A stretch of DNA of 7,713 nt from Rhizobacter sp. Lineage in GTDB: Bacteria > Pseudomonadota > Gammaproteobacteria > Burkholderiales > Burkholderiaceae. Location: NCBI GenBank assembly GCA_014379885.1, contig JACMKW010000481.1, forward strand, positions 1 through 7,713, read 5' to 3'. The notes beneath the pieces are model-generated. The model had not been told where the DNA came from. It saw only the letters and a list, made by a program, of their open reading frames with translations, and ran no database searches. A program made the translations under genes and the position numbers. This document shows, piece after piece, positions 1 to 5,970 of this stretch (positions within the stretch are counted from its first letter, which is position 1; each line of letters begins with the position of its first letter).

Positions 1-1613
1 ATCGCCGCCTGCACCGCAACCTCGAACATCTGCCGCGGGATCAGTTCCTGCATCTTGTCGACCAGCTCGCGCCCGCGGTGGTAGGCGTTGTCGCGGTGCA
101 CGATGATCGACAGCGCATCGACCTTGTCGCCGTTGATCAGCACGTCCACCTTGACCACGTCCGCGGCCCGGTATTCCTTGAACTCATAGTCCATCGAGGC
201 GTAGCCGCGCGAGGCGGACTTGAGCTTGTCAAAGAAGTCCAGAACGATCTCGGCCAGTGGCATCTCATAGGTAAGCATCACCTGGCGGCCGTGGTAGGCC
301 ATGTTGAGCTGGTTGCCGCGTTTCAAGTTGGCCAGCGTCATCACCGGGCCGACATAGTCTTGCGGCATGTAGAGATGAACGGTGACGATGGGTTCGCGGA
401 TGTCCTTGATGCGGCCGAGATCGGGCATTTTCGAAGGGTTGTCGACCTGCACCACTTCGCCGCTATTGAGTTCAACCTGATAAACGACTGATGGCGCGGT
501 GGTGATCAGATCTTGATCGAACTCGCGTTCCAGCCGCTCCTGCACGATTTCCATGTGCAGCAGGCCCAGGAAGCCGCAGCGGAAACCGAACCCCAGGGCC
601 TGCGACACCTCGGGTTCGTAGCGCAGGGAAGAGTCGTTGAGCTTGAGCTTCTCCAGTGCATCGCGCAGCTGGTCGTACTCGCTGGCTTCGGTCGGGTACA
701 GCCCGGCAAACACCTGCGGCTGGATTTCCTTGAAACCAGGCAGCGCCCGATCGGCCGGGCCCAGGTTGTTGGGCAGCTTTTTTTCCAGGGTGATGGTGTC
801 ACCCACCTTGGCAGCTTGCAGTTCTTTGATACCGGCGATCAAGAAGCCCACCTCGCCAGCTCGCAGCGCATCCCGCGGAACCGATTTGGGCGTGAACACC
901 CCCATCTGTTCGGCCGCGTAGGCCGTGCCGGTGGCCATCATCTTGAAGCGCTCTCCTTTCTTCAGCTCACCGTCGACCACCCGCACCAGCATCACAACGC
1001 CGACGTAGTTGTCGAACCAGGAGTCGATGATCATGGCGCGCAGCGGCGCATTGGGCTTGCCTTTGGGGGCGGGCATGCGGGTGATCACCGCTTCAAGAAT
1101 GTCGTCGATGCCTTCACCCGTCTTGGCGCTGCAAGGAATGGCGTGCTCGGCGTCAATGCCAATCACGTCTTCGATTTCGGCCTTCGCATTCGCCGGGTCG
1201 GCGTTGGGCAGGTCCATCTTGTTGAGCACCGGCACCACTTCCACGCCCAGGTCGAGCGCGGTATAGCAGTTGGCCACCGTTTGCGCCTCAACACCCTGGC
1301 TCGCGTCGACCACCAGCAACGCCCCTTCGCAGGCCGACAAGGAACGGCTCACTTCATATGAGAAGTCCACATGCCCGGGGGTGTCGATCAGATTGAGCTG
1401 ATAGGTCTCGCCGTTGCGGGCCACGTAAGTCAGCGCCGCGGTCTGGGCCTTGATGGTGATGCCGCGCTCGCGCTCGATGTCCATCGAGTCGAGCACCTGG
1501 GCTTCCATTTCACGGTCGCTCAGACCACCGCAGCGCTGAATCAAGCGGTCAGCAAGCGTCGATTTGCCGTGGTCAATGTGGGCAATGATGGAGAAATTGC
1601 GGATGTGATCCAT
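1..1613 (-). CDS. lepA: Elongation factor 4 (LepA), 3'-truncated by the window edge
   Basis: Ribosome-bound translational GTPase, known as elongation factor 4 or back-translocase, which acts on stalled or mistranslocated ribosomes and in 30S biogenesis. The frame is open from the ATG at 1613 to the window edge (537 complete codons). LepA is usually about 600 residues, so roughly 65 C-terminal residues lie outside; the gene is cut, not broken. The N-terminus [19 protein letters not shown] is the family start and fixes the ATG. GTPase motifs are in order: P-loop AHIDHGKS (11-18), G2 RGITI (50-54), G3 DTPGH (77-81), G4 NKMD (131-134), G5 SAK (162-164). Downstream come domain II, the EF-G-like domain III ([16 protein letters not shown]) and domain V, with the LepA-type [10 protein letters not shown] see no Shine-Dalgarno sequence before the ATG (bases just upstream read CACTTAGCAGTTCGC). 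In related genomes lepB follows lepA; that lies outside here. Confidence 0.97.
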   Translation of the reverse strand, partial: MDHIRNFSIIAHIDHGKSTLADRLIQRCGGLSDREMEAQVLDSMDIERERGITIKAQTAALTYVARNGETYQLNLIDTPGHVDFSYEVSRSLSACEGALLVVDASQGVEAQTVANCYTALDLGVEVVPVLNKMDLPNADPANAKAEIEDVIGIDAEHAIPCSAKTGEGIDDILEAVITRMPAPKGKPNAPLRAMIIDSWFDNYVGVVMLVRVVDGELKKGERFKMMATGTAYAAEQMGVFTPKSVPRDALRAGEVGFLIAGIKELQAAKVGDTITLEKKLPNNLGPADRALPGFKEIQPQVFAGLYPTEASEYDQLRDALEKLKLNDSSLRYEPEVSQALGFGFRCGFLGLLHMEIVQERLEREFDQDLITTAPSVVYQVELNSGEVVQVDNPSKMPDLGRIKDIREPIVTVHLYMPQDYVGPVMTLANLKRGNQLNMAYHGRQVMLTYEMPLAEIVLDFFDKLKSASRGYASMDYEFKEYRAADVVKVDVLINGDKVDALSIIVHRDNAYHRGRELVDKMQELIPRQMFEVAVQAA

Positions 1614-1656
1614 GCGAACTGCTAAGTGCTCGTCGAGAGGCTATTCGCTGAAGAGA

Positions 1657-1673
1657 CAACGGCGCAACCGTTG
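1657..1673 (-). repeat. Hairpin in the lepA leader (6-bp stem)
   Basis: An inverted repeat, CAACGG / CCGTTG, with a 5-base loop, about 45 bases upstream of the lepA ATG and downstream of the terminator. It is not followed by a T run. It would fold in any lepA message starting upstream of it. Function is unknown. Confidence 0.4.
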
Positions 1674-1704
1674 CAGTGAAAGCTCTCAATCGCGAGACGG
1701 TGTG

Positions 1705-1725
1705 AGCGCGCTTGTGCGCCGCGCT
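1705..1725 (-). repeat. GC-rich hairpin just downstream of the terminator
   Basis: An inverted repeat, AGCGCG / CGCGCT, encloses 9 bases; an alternative inner GCGC-ACAA-GCGC pairing is also possible. It sits 16 bases beyond the terminator T run, in the stretch that would become the lepA 5' untranslated region. No T run follows, so it is not a terminator. Function is unknown. Confidence 0.4.
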
Positions 1726-1740
1726 GAGACTGAAAAGGGC

Positions 1741-1775
1741 TAAAAAAAAGGCACGTCGAACTTCTGACGCGCCTT
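1741..1775 (-). terminator. Strong rho-independent terminator between degP and lepA
   Basis: Read on the minus strand, the stem AAGGCGCGTC (1775-1766) closes over the 8-base loop AGAAGTTC and pairs with GACGTGCCTT (1757-1748), giving a 10-bp stem with one G-U pair. A run of eight T (1749-1742) follows, its first two bases also closing the stem. This is a textbook intrinsic terminator. On the plus strand no T run follows the stem, so it acts only on leftward transcription. It could end the rpoE-degP operon message, a short RNA made from the promoter just upstream, or a prematurely ended lepA message. Confidence 0.85.
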
Positions 1776-1806
1776 CCAACAAAACGTATGGCAACTGCTT
1801 GTTGGG
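1742..1806 (-). ncRNA. Candidate small structured RNA (about 65 nt) upstream of lepA
   Basis: Seen in the sequence: a 7-bp stem CCAACAA (1805-1799) / TTGTTGG (1782-1776) with a 16-base loop abuts the terminator stem (1775-1748) with no unpaired base between them. The first stem begins about 6 to 7 bases after a TACAAT hexamer (1817-1812), which is where a transcript from that promoter would start. Start, two stems and T tract therefore fit a compact RNA of about 65 nt. There is no ORF in it. I do not recognise its family. The alternatives are that both stems form the 3' end of the degP operon message, or the leader of lepA. Expression is inferred, not shown. Confidence 0.4.
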
Positions 1807-1811
1807 ATTTC

Positions 1812-1839
1812 ATTGTAGCCAAAAGCCCCCCGCTGGAAA
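1812..1839 (-). promoter_or_regulatory. Candidate sigma-70 promoter ahead of the two-stem element
   Basis: Minus strand: -35-like TTTCCA (1839-1834, 4 of 6 to TTGACA), a 16-base spacer, then -10 TACAAT (1817-1812, 5 of 6 to TATAAT). The predicted start is near 1805-1806, at the foot of the first stem of the candidate small RNA. The -10 is good and the -35 mediocre. It is the best promoter-like pair I found upstream of lepA, and the terminator lies between it and lepA. Confidence 0.4.
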
Positions 1840-1899
1840 CCGCGCCGTTGCTTGATTTCTCGCCGTTGCGACTCACCAACAGCAAAAGATATCAACAAT

Positions 1900-1908
1900 T
1901 TATCCACA
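1900..1908 (+). promoter_or_regulatory. Perfect consensus DnaA box (isolated)
   Basis: The 9-mer TTATCCACA matches the strongest DnaA-binding consensus exactly. A 7-of-9 match in the opposite orientation, TGGGGATAG, lies at 1926-1934. The box overlaps a small inverted repeat CCACAA-ttgc-TTGTGG (1904-1919). One good box is too few for an origin, and the context (degP, lepA) is not that of a known oriC. It may be a regulatory or titration site, or chance. Confidence 0.35.
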
Positions 1909-2018
1909 ATTGCTTGTGGGCAGCCTGGGGATAGTTCCCAAGGGCCAAGCTCGTTGCCGAGGATGCAGATAAAAAGCCGCGTCAGATGAGAATTGTATGC
2001 GATCGAGGACGGAATCCG

Positions 2019-2042
2019 CATCATGTGATGTGTGTACACACA
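2019..2042. repeat. Two adjoining palindromes, possible operator
   Basis: The perfect 14-bp palindrome TGTGTGTACACACA (2029-2042) is immediately adjoined, with a 2-base overlap, by CATCA-TG-TGATG (2019-2030). Such symmetry is typical of sites for dimeric regulators, but I do not recognise a family consensus. They lie about 100 bases after the degP stop and well upstream of lepA. Confidence 0.4.
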
Positions 2043-2047
2043 AACTT

Positions 2048-2067
2048 TTCGACCCGCTGACGTCGAA
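2048..2067 (+). repeat. Inverted repeat followed by a T-rich stretch on the plus strand
   Basis: TTCGAC / GTCGAA with an 8-base loop is followed on the plus strand by TCTATTTTT, giving a weak terminator-like layout for rightward transcription. No plus-strand gene precedes it. On the minus strand it would be a plain hairpin in the degP 3' region without a T run. Confidence 0.3.
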
Positions 2068-2112
2068 TCTATTTTTCGCACTGCCAGACCTCTTTGGTGG
2101 CTCAAGCTTTCA

Positions 2113-2126
2113 AGGCGAAATCGCCT
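2113..2126 (-). repeat. Short hairpin just after degP
   Basis: Minus strand AGGCG-ATTT-CGCCT, a 5-bp GC-rich stem with a tetraloop, begins 15 bases after the degP stop codon. No T tract follows, so it is at most an RNA 3'-end stabiliser or pause site. The first convincing terminator downstream is at 1741-1775. Confidence 0.35.
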
Positions 2127-2140
2127 GGCGCGACTCAACC

Positions 2141-3562
2141 TCACTTGACAACAGGGATTCGAAGGAACTGAGCCCACTCGCCGCGCAACACCGTGACGGG
2201 CAGTGCGCGCGCCTTGTCGAGTTTGGACACCACTGCATCGAACTGCTTCAGGTCAGCGACGTCGGCGGCGCCCACCGCGAGGATCACATCCCCCGCACGC
2301 AGGCCCACGGCCTCGGCACCGGCCGCCACCGCCGTGACACGGACACCTGAAACGCCTCTCAGCGCCTGCCGCTCGGCGTCGGTGAGGTTGGCAGCCGTGA
2401 GACCCCATACCCGGGCTGCGGTGGATGTGCGCGCATCCCCTTCAGGGCGTTCACTGGCCGCCACCTGCGAATTCATCTCGGCCAGGTTCGGCTTGAATTC
2501 CATCAGCTTTCCGCGCCGGCTGATTTGCAGGCTCACTGACGACCCCGGCTTCAATGCACCCAAGGTTCGCCTCAGGTCCACCGCACCATCAACCGCCTTG
2601 CCATTGACGGACAACACCACATCACCCGGTTGAATGCCCGCCTTGTCAGCCGGCCCCGCAGGAACGACCTGGCGCACGAACGCGCCCTTGGTCTTGGCTT
2701 TATTGAGGCCATATTCCTCTGCCCACTCGCGCGGCACATCGGTAGGTTGAATGCCAAGATAACCACGCACAACTCGCCCAGTGGCTTTGAGCTGATCGGC
2801 AATGCGCATCGCCTCGTCGATCGGGATGGCAAACGAGATGCCGATGAAACTGCCCACCGGGCTCAGGATCTGCGAATTGATGCCCACCGCCTCGCCACGG
2901 ATGTTGATCAGCGGCCCACCCGAATTGCCAGGGTTGACCGCAACATCGGTCTGAATGAAGGGGACGTCAGAGCCCGTCTCGCGTTGCTTGGCGCTGACGA
3001 TGCCGGCGGACACGGAGTTCTCCAGACCAAACGGCGAACCGATCGCCACCACCCACTCGCCCACGCGCAGGCGGTTCACGTCACCGATGCGCAGAACGGG
3101 CAGTCCGGTGGCGTCTATCTTCACCAAGGCCACATCGGTACGCTCATCGGCGCCAACGACCTTGGCCTTGAACTCGCGCTTGTCGGTGAGCGTGACGTAA
3201 ACCTCGGTAGCACCTTCGATGACGTGCGCGTTGGTCATCACATAGCCGTCGGCACTGAGGATGAAGCCGGAGCCTTCGCCACGCGGCACCTCGTCGGCCC
3301 CCTGGAGCGCCGGGGCACGACGGCGAAACGGCGAACGCGGGCCCTCGGTTGCACGCTCGGTGGTGCGGATGTTGACCACCGCGGGGCCCACACGCTCAAC
3401 CAGATCGGCAAAGTCGGGCAGGTCGCGCATCTGCGCGTGGCTGGCCTGCGGCGCCAATGCGGCCGCGAGCGACAAGGCGGCTGCGGCAGCCAGTACGGCC
3501 GCAAAACGCTGAAATGCGCGACGACCCAACGCGGGCGAAGCAACAGAGATGCTGGAACGCAT
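2141..3562 (-). CDS. degP (mucD): Periplasmic serine endoprotease DegP/MucD
   Basis: HtrA-family protease and chaperone that degrades misfolded envelope proteins. 473 residues, the usual length. An N-terminal signal peptide with an Ala-rich core (about 15-37) ends in SHA-Q, probably cleaved after residue 43. The trypsin-like domain (about 92-250) carries the full triad: His113 in TNAHV, Asp143 in RTDVAL, Ser214 in GNSGGP. PDZ1 (about 263-355) begins near GYLGIQP and contains AGIQPGDVV; PDZ2 (about 375-473) contains VGLRAGDVI. I chose the ATG at 3562 because GAGGGG sits 7 bases upstream and a signal peptide follows directly. A GTG at 3613 would add 17 residues before the signal. It is last in the rpoE cluster, 76 bases after rseB, matching the algU-mucABD arrangement. 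The N-terminal loop (69-92) is Arg/Pro-rich and short, as in MucD and DegQ. No separate promoter is evident in the 76-base gap. Confidence 0.96.
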   Translation of the reverse strand: MRSSISVASPALGRRAFQRFAAVLAAAAALSLAAALAPQASHAQMRDLPDFADLVERVGPAVVNIRTTERATEGPRSPFRRRAPALQGADEVPRGEGSGFILSADGYVMTNAHVIEGATEVYVTLTDKREFKAKVVGADERTDVALVKIDATGLPVLRIGDVNRLRVGEWVVAIGSPFGLENSVSAGIVSAKQRETGSDVPFIQTDVAVNPGNSGGPLINIRGEAVGINSQILSPVGSFIGISFAIPIDEAMRIADQLKATGRVVRGYLGIQPTDVPREWAEEYGLNKAKTKGAFVRQVVPAGPADKAGIQPGDVVLSVNGKAVDGAVDLRRTLGALKPGSSVSLQISRRGKLMEFKPNLAEMNSQVAASERPEGDARTSTAARVWGLTAANLTDAERQALRGVSGVRVTAVAAGAEAVGLRAGDVILAVGAADVADLKQFDAVVSKLDKARALPVTVLRGEWAQFLRIPVVK

Positions 3563-3569
3563 ACAAGAA

Positions 3570-3575
3570 CCCCTC
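3570..3575 (-). promoter_or_regulatory. Ribosome binding site of degP (decides the start)
   Basis: GAGGGG on the minus strand, 7 bases upstream of the ATG at 3562. It favours this start over the in-frame GTG at 3613. Confidence 0.7.
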
Positions 3576-3638
3576 GACGATGAAACCCTTGGAACGCGGC
3601 AATACGCGGCCACTCACGCACACCCATGCCGGCAATGG

Positions 3639-4661
3639 CTACTTCTTGCGTTCGACCCCGTTGGCAAATTGGCGCAAGGTGGTGGCCGGCACATCTCCCA
3701 TCACCGTGACCCACCAGTCTCCTTCGCGGCGCATCACCGTGTGGGTGGCACCGATGGTCGTGAACATCGGGCGGGTGTGGCGTTCGGCGTTGTAGGGTTC
3801 AATGAAGATGGACACGTAGGTCAACCCGTCGGAATAGACCGTCTGCAGCGCGTGCTCGGCGGCGGCCGACGGCGCACGGGACGGGCCATCAAACTGGCGC
3901 TTGACGCAACTCACCATCTGGAACCCGGGCACCGAGGTCTTCAGCGCCCAGCCTTCCGCTTCCAGACGGGTAGGCACCAGCGTGGGCCGGACCATGCGAA
4001 AGCCGTCGAGCTTCTTGACGGGTTGAAGCACGCTGTCAAGTTGAGGGCGCACGCCGATGGACACCTCGGAGAAGGCTGAAGACTCCAGCACCTCGCCACG
4101 CTCACCCAGCACCTCAGTGCGCAGCAGCAGGCCTGTTGCCTTCTCGGCCCACAGCCGGTAGCCGAAACGCAGCTTGTCGCGTGGCTTGAGCATCAGCACA
4201 TTGGCCTCGTGCCCGGCCACACGCTCCAGGGCCACGGGCTTGAGGTCGTAGAACTCCTGCACACGGTCGCTGCCGGCCTGCAACAGGCCGGGGAAGGAGC
4301 TCATCTGGTCACGCTGCTCCACCACCGCCACGCGGCGCTGTGGCCACACGGTGTGAACCAGGTCGTTGTGTCGAAAAACGTTGCGCACCTGCCCGTCCAG
4401 AGAATCGATGCGTTCGAACTGGTCGCGGCCTTCGCAGTAGTGGGCAATGCGGGTGCTTGCGACCGTGCCGCCAGCACTCACCACCACGGTGCCCACGAAG
4501 TTGCGCTTGTTGGCGGCATCTTGAATGCGTGTCAGCCACGCACGCGTCTCGCGCGCCTCGATCAGCGGGTCGCCGCTCGTCAGCGCGCTCTGGCCATGGG
4601 CCAAGGGGGCGGAGGCAGCAGCGGCAAAAGCAAATACGAAGGCAGGCAGGCGAAACAGCAT
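3639..4661 (-). CDS. rseB (mucB): Periplasmic sigma-E regulator RseB/MucB
   Basis: RseB binds the periplasmic part of RseA and shields it from proteolysis; it is thought to sense mislocalised lipoproteins or LPS. 340 residues, close to family size. The signal peptide MLFRLPAFVFAFAAAASAP is probably cleaved near AHG-Q (about residue 23). The N-terminal LolA-like beta domain covers about 36-210 (NFVGTVVV at 54-61, LRFGYRLW at 164-171). The C-terminal domain covers about 220-335, with YSDGLTYVSIFIEP (276-289) and the conserved end GDVP..TLRQFANGVE. The ATG at 4661 lies 19 bases after the rseA stop and starts directly at the signal peptide. The frame stays open upstream into rseA, but those residues look like a shadow. 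No Shine-Dalgarno sequence is visible before the ATG, so translation may be coupled to rseA. Third in the rpoE-rseA-rseB-degP cluster. Confidence 0.93.
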   Translation of the reverse strand: MLFRLPAFVFAFAAAASAPLAHGQSALTSGDPLIEARETRAWLTRIQDAANKRNFVGTVVVSAGGTVASTRIAHYCEGRDQFERIDSLDGQVRNVFRHNDLVHTVWPQRRVAVVEQRDQMSSFPGLLQAGSDRVQEFYDLKPVALERVAGHEANVLMLKPRDKLRFGYRLWAEKATGLLLRTEVLGERGEVLESSAFSEVSIGVRPQLDSVLQPVKKLDGFRMVRPTLVPTRLEAEGWALKTSVPGFQMVSCVKRQFDGPSRAPSAAAEHALQTVYSDGLTYVSIFIEPYNAERHTRPMFTTIGATHTVMRREGDWWVTVMGDVPATTLRQFANGVERKK

Positions 4662-4680
4662 GGTGTGTGAGGAGCGCGAA

Positions 4681-5325
4681 TCAGCGAGCCGTTCCGTCGG
4701 CTGCGGCATTGCGCAGGAAGCCTGATGGACCTCCCGGCACCGAGCTGCCGCCGAACTTCTTGTGGGCCGCCAGGTACTCGTCAAGACGCACGTCGCGGAT
4801 CAACTGGCCGTTCAGCACCACCGCAGGCAGATCGCTGCCGGTAGCCGATGCGGCGCCGTCGGCAACCATTATTGCGGGCGCCACATTCGGCGCGGCGGCC
4901 AGCGTGGACTGAGCCTGTGATCCGGGCAGCGACAAGCCACCCGACATCTGTGTCACCACCAATACGCCGGCCACAGCCACGAAGCCTGCAGCCACGGCTG
5001 CCGACGTCGACCACGCGCGTCGTCGCGTGGGTTGAATCTGGGGGACAAGTGGCGCTGCAGGTGTCGGGGCCAGCACGACAGGCTCTTGCGCCAGCCTTGT
5101 GCGAAAAGCCGCCAGGAAGGCCGCATCGTGCGCACCGCCAGAAGCCAAATCTTCGGACCTAAGAACGTCTCCGATCACATGGTATGCATGCCACTGGGCA
5201 CGTACCTCGTCATCGTCTCGCCATTGGGCGCAGGCTCGGCCGACGGCCGAAGCGTCCAACTCACCATCCATCAGCGACGACAGATCACCTGTCGCAGGCA
5301 ACTTGCTTTCAGACCCTTGAGACAT
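4681..5325 (-). CDS. rseA (mucA): Membrane anti-sigma-E factor RseA/MucA
   Basis: Single-pass inner-membrane protein whose cytoplasmic domain holds RpoE inactive until stepwise proteolysis frees it. 214 residues from the ATG at 5325, chosen because GGAGG lies 5 bases upstream; a TTG five codons earlier would bury that site. The N-terminal anti-sigma domain has the family signature LSSLMDGELD (15-24) and WHAYHVIGDVLRS (45-57). A Pro/Ala-rich linker and the basic stop RRR lead into one transmembrane helix (about 106-127). The periplasmic tail ends with DEYLAAHKKF (182-191), a motif I associate with the betaproteobacterial RseA C-terminus. The start is 27 bases after the rpoE stop. No truncation or missing region is seen, unlike the mucA lesions of mucoid Pseudomonas. 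Confidence 0.93.
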   Translation of the reverse strand: MSQGSESKLPATGDLSSLMDGELDASAVGRACAQWRDDDEVRAQWHAYHVIGDVLRSEDLASGGAHDAAFLAAFRTRLAQEPVVLAPTPAAPLVPQIQPTRRRAWSTSAAVAAGFVAVAGVLVVTQMSGGLSLPGSQAQSTLAAAPNVAPAIMVADGAASATGSDLPAVVLNGQLIRDVRLDEYLAAHKKFGGSSVPGGPSGFLRNAAADGTAR

Positions 5326-5330
5326 CACAA

Positions 5331-5335
5331 CCTCC
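5331..5335 (-). promoter_or_regulatory. Strong ribosome binding site of rseA (decides the start)
   Basis: GGAGG on the minus strand, 5 bases upstream of the ATG at 5325. It is the best Shine-Dalgarno sequence in the cluster and contrasts with the apparent lack of one before rpoE and rseB. Confidence 0.75.
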
Positions 5336-5352
5336 AGCAAACCAATACATCA

Positions 5353-5961
5353 TCACCAACGCTCACCTTCACGCGTGTCCAGCAGCGGGCGCAGGCGCAG
5401 CGCGATGGCTTCGCGCGCGCGGAAAATCCGGGACCGAACCGTACCGATCGGGCAATTCATGACTTCAGCAATCTCCTCATAGCTGAGGCCTTCGATTTCC
5501 CGCAGCGTAATGGCTTGGCGTAGATCTTCAGACAGCGCTTCTATGGAGGCGTTCACGGCAGTTGCAATTTCTTTGCTCGCCAGCATTGCTTCAGGGGTTT
5601 CGCCGTGGCTTAGTTCGGTTTCAACGCGGGAAGTTTCATCGTCGTCATCCCGGCCCATGCGTGCGGATTCCGTCACGATCGGGTCACGTTTGAGGTCCAC
5701 CAAGGCCTTCTTGGCCGTGTTGACGGCGATGCGATAGAGCCAGGTGTAGAACGCACTGTCACCCCGAAACTGAGGGATCGCCCGATAGGCGCGGATGAAG
5801 GTCTCCTGGGCGATGTCAGGCACCAAGTCGACGTCTCGAACCATGCGGCCGATCAGGCGCTCAATGCGCCGCTGGTATTTCACCACCAGCATCTCGAACG
5901 CCTTCACGTCACCGTTCTTGACGCGTTCGATCAGCGGGGCATCGACGTCAGTGGCGGTCAT
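5353..5961 (-). CDS. rpoE (algU): ECF sigma factor RpoE (sigma-E / AlgU type)
   Basis: Alternative sigma factor directing RNA polymerase to envelope-stress promoters. 202 residues, as usual for the family. Sigma-2 (about 24-92) contains the core-binding and -10 recognition segment DIAQETFIRAYRAIPQFRGDSAFYTW, given here as two runs around residues 49-74: DIAQETFIRAYRA and FRGDSAFYTW. An acidic linker with RDDDDET (104-110) follows, then sigma-4 (about 133-186), with the helix-turn-helix LSYEEIAEVMNCPIGTVRSR at 159-178. The ATG at 5961 is immediately preceded in frame by TGA, so translation cannot begin further upstream. No Shine-Dalgarno sequence is visible. The start is 9 bases after the stop of the upstream membrane-protein gene, suggesting translational coupling. 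It is followed by its own anti-sigma factor and RseB, the normal sigma-E arrangement. I found no convincing sigma-E-type promoter (GAACTT with TCTGA at the right spacing) for autoregulation. Confidence 0.96.
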   Translation of the reverse strand: MTATDVDAPLIERVKNGDVKAFEMLVVKYQRRIERLIGRMVRDVDLVPDIAQETFIRAYRAIPQFRGDSAFYTWLYRIAVNTAKKALVDLKRDPIVTESARMGRDDDDETSRVETELSHGETPEAMLASKEIATAVNASIEALSEDLRQAITLREIEGLSYEEIAEVMNCPIGTVRSRIFRAREAIALRLRPLLDTREGERW

Positions 5962-5970
5962 TCAGCGAGT

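Larger units (their letters stand above)
1614..2140. other. Gene-free degP-lepA intergenic region, 527 bases
   Basis: This is the only long non-coding stretch in the window and is visibly richer in A and T than the flanking genes. I see no credible reading frame in it. The longest minus-strand open frame ends inside the T-tract of the terminator, starts inside degP or at an ATG without a ribosome site, and resembles nothing I know. From right to left the region holds a short hairpin just after degP, an inverted repeat at 2048-2067, two adjoining palindromes at 2019-2042, a consensus DnaA box at 1900-1908, a candidate promoter at 1812-1839, a two-stem RNA-like element ending in a terminator at 1741-1806, and two further hairpins in the lepA leader. 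In some related Burkholderiales I recall a small glutaredoxin-family gene here; none is visible. Confidence 0.8.

Noticed and set aside
513..1361. Plus-strand open frame (282 codons) antisense to lepA
   Set aside because: Composition is His/Gly/Arg/Gln-rich, typical of an antisense shadow, and lepA on the other strand is unmistakable.
1880..1940. Replication origin suggested by the DnaA box and A/T-rich flank
   Set aside because: Only one perfect box and one weak one, no array of boxes or clear unwinding element, and no dnaA or par genes nearby.
1992..1997. A second TACAAT hexamer on the minus strand as a promoter
   Set aside because: No -35-like hexamer at 16 to 18 bases upstream and no extended -10 TG.
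1740..2177. Minus-strand frame of 145 codons across the degP-lepA gap
   Set aside because: It starts inside degP, its stop falls in the terminator T tract, internal ATGs lack ribosome sites, and the sequence resembles no family.
2630..3583. Plus-strand open frame (317 codons) antisense to degP
   Set aside because: It mirrors the degP codon pattern, has no known motif, and lies entirely opposite a well-supported gene.
3563..3613. Extended degP start at the GTG at 3613
   Set aside because: It would add 17 polar residues before a clear signal peptide; the ATG at 3562 has a good Shine-Dalgarno sequence.
4662..4784. Extended rseB start overlapping the end of rseA
   Set aside because: The extra residues are Arg/Ser/Ala-rich shadow sequence ahead of an obvious signal peptide beginning at the ATG at 4661.
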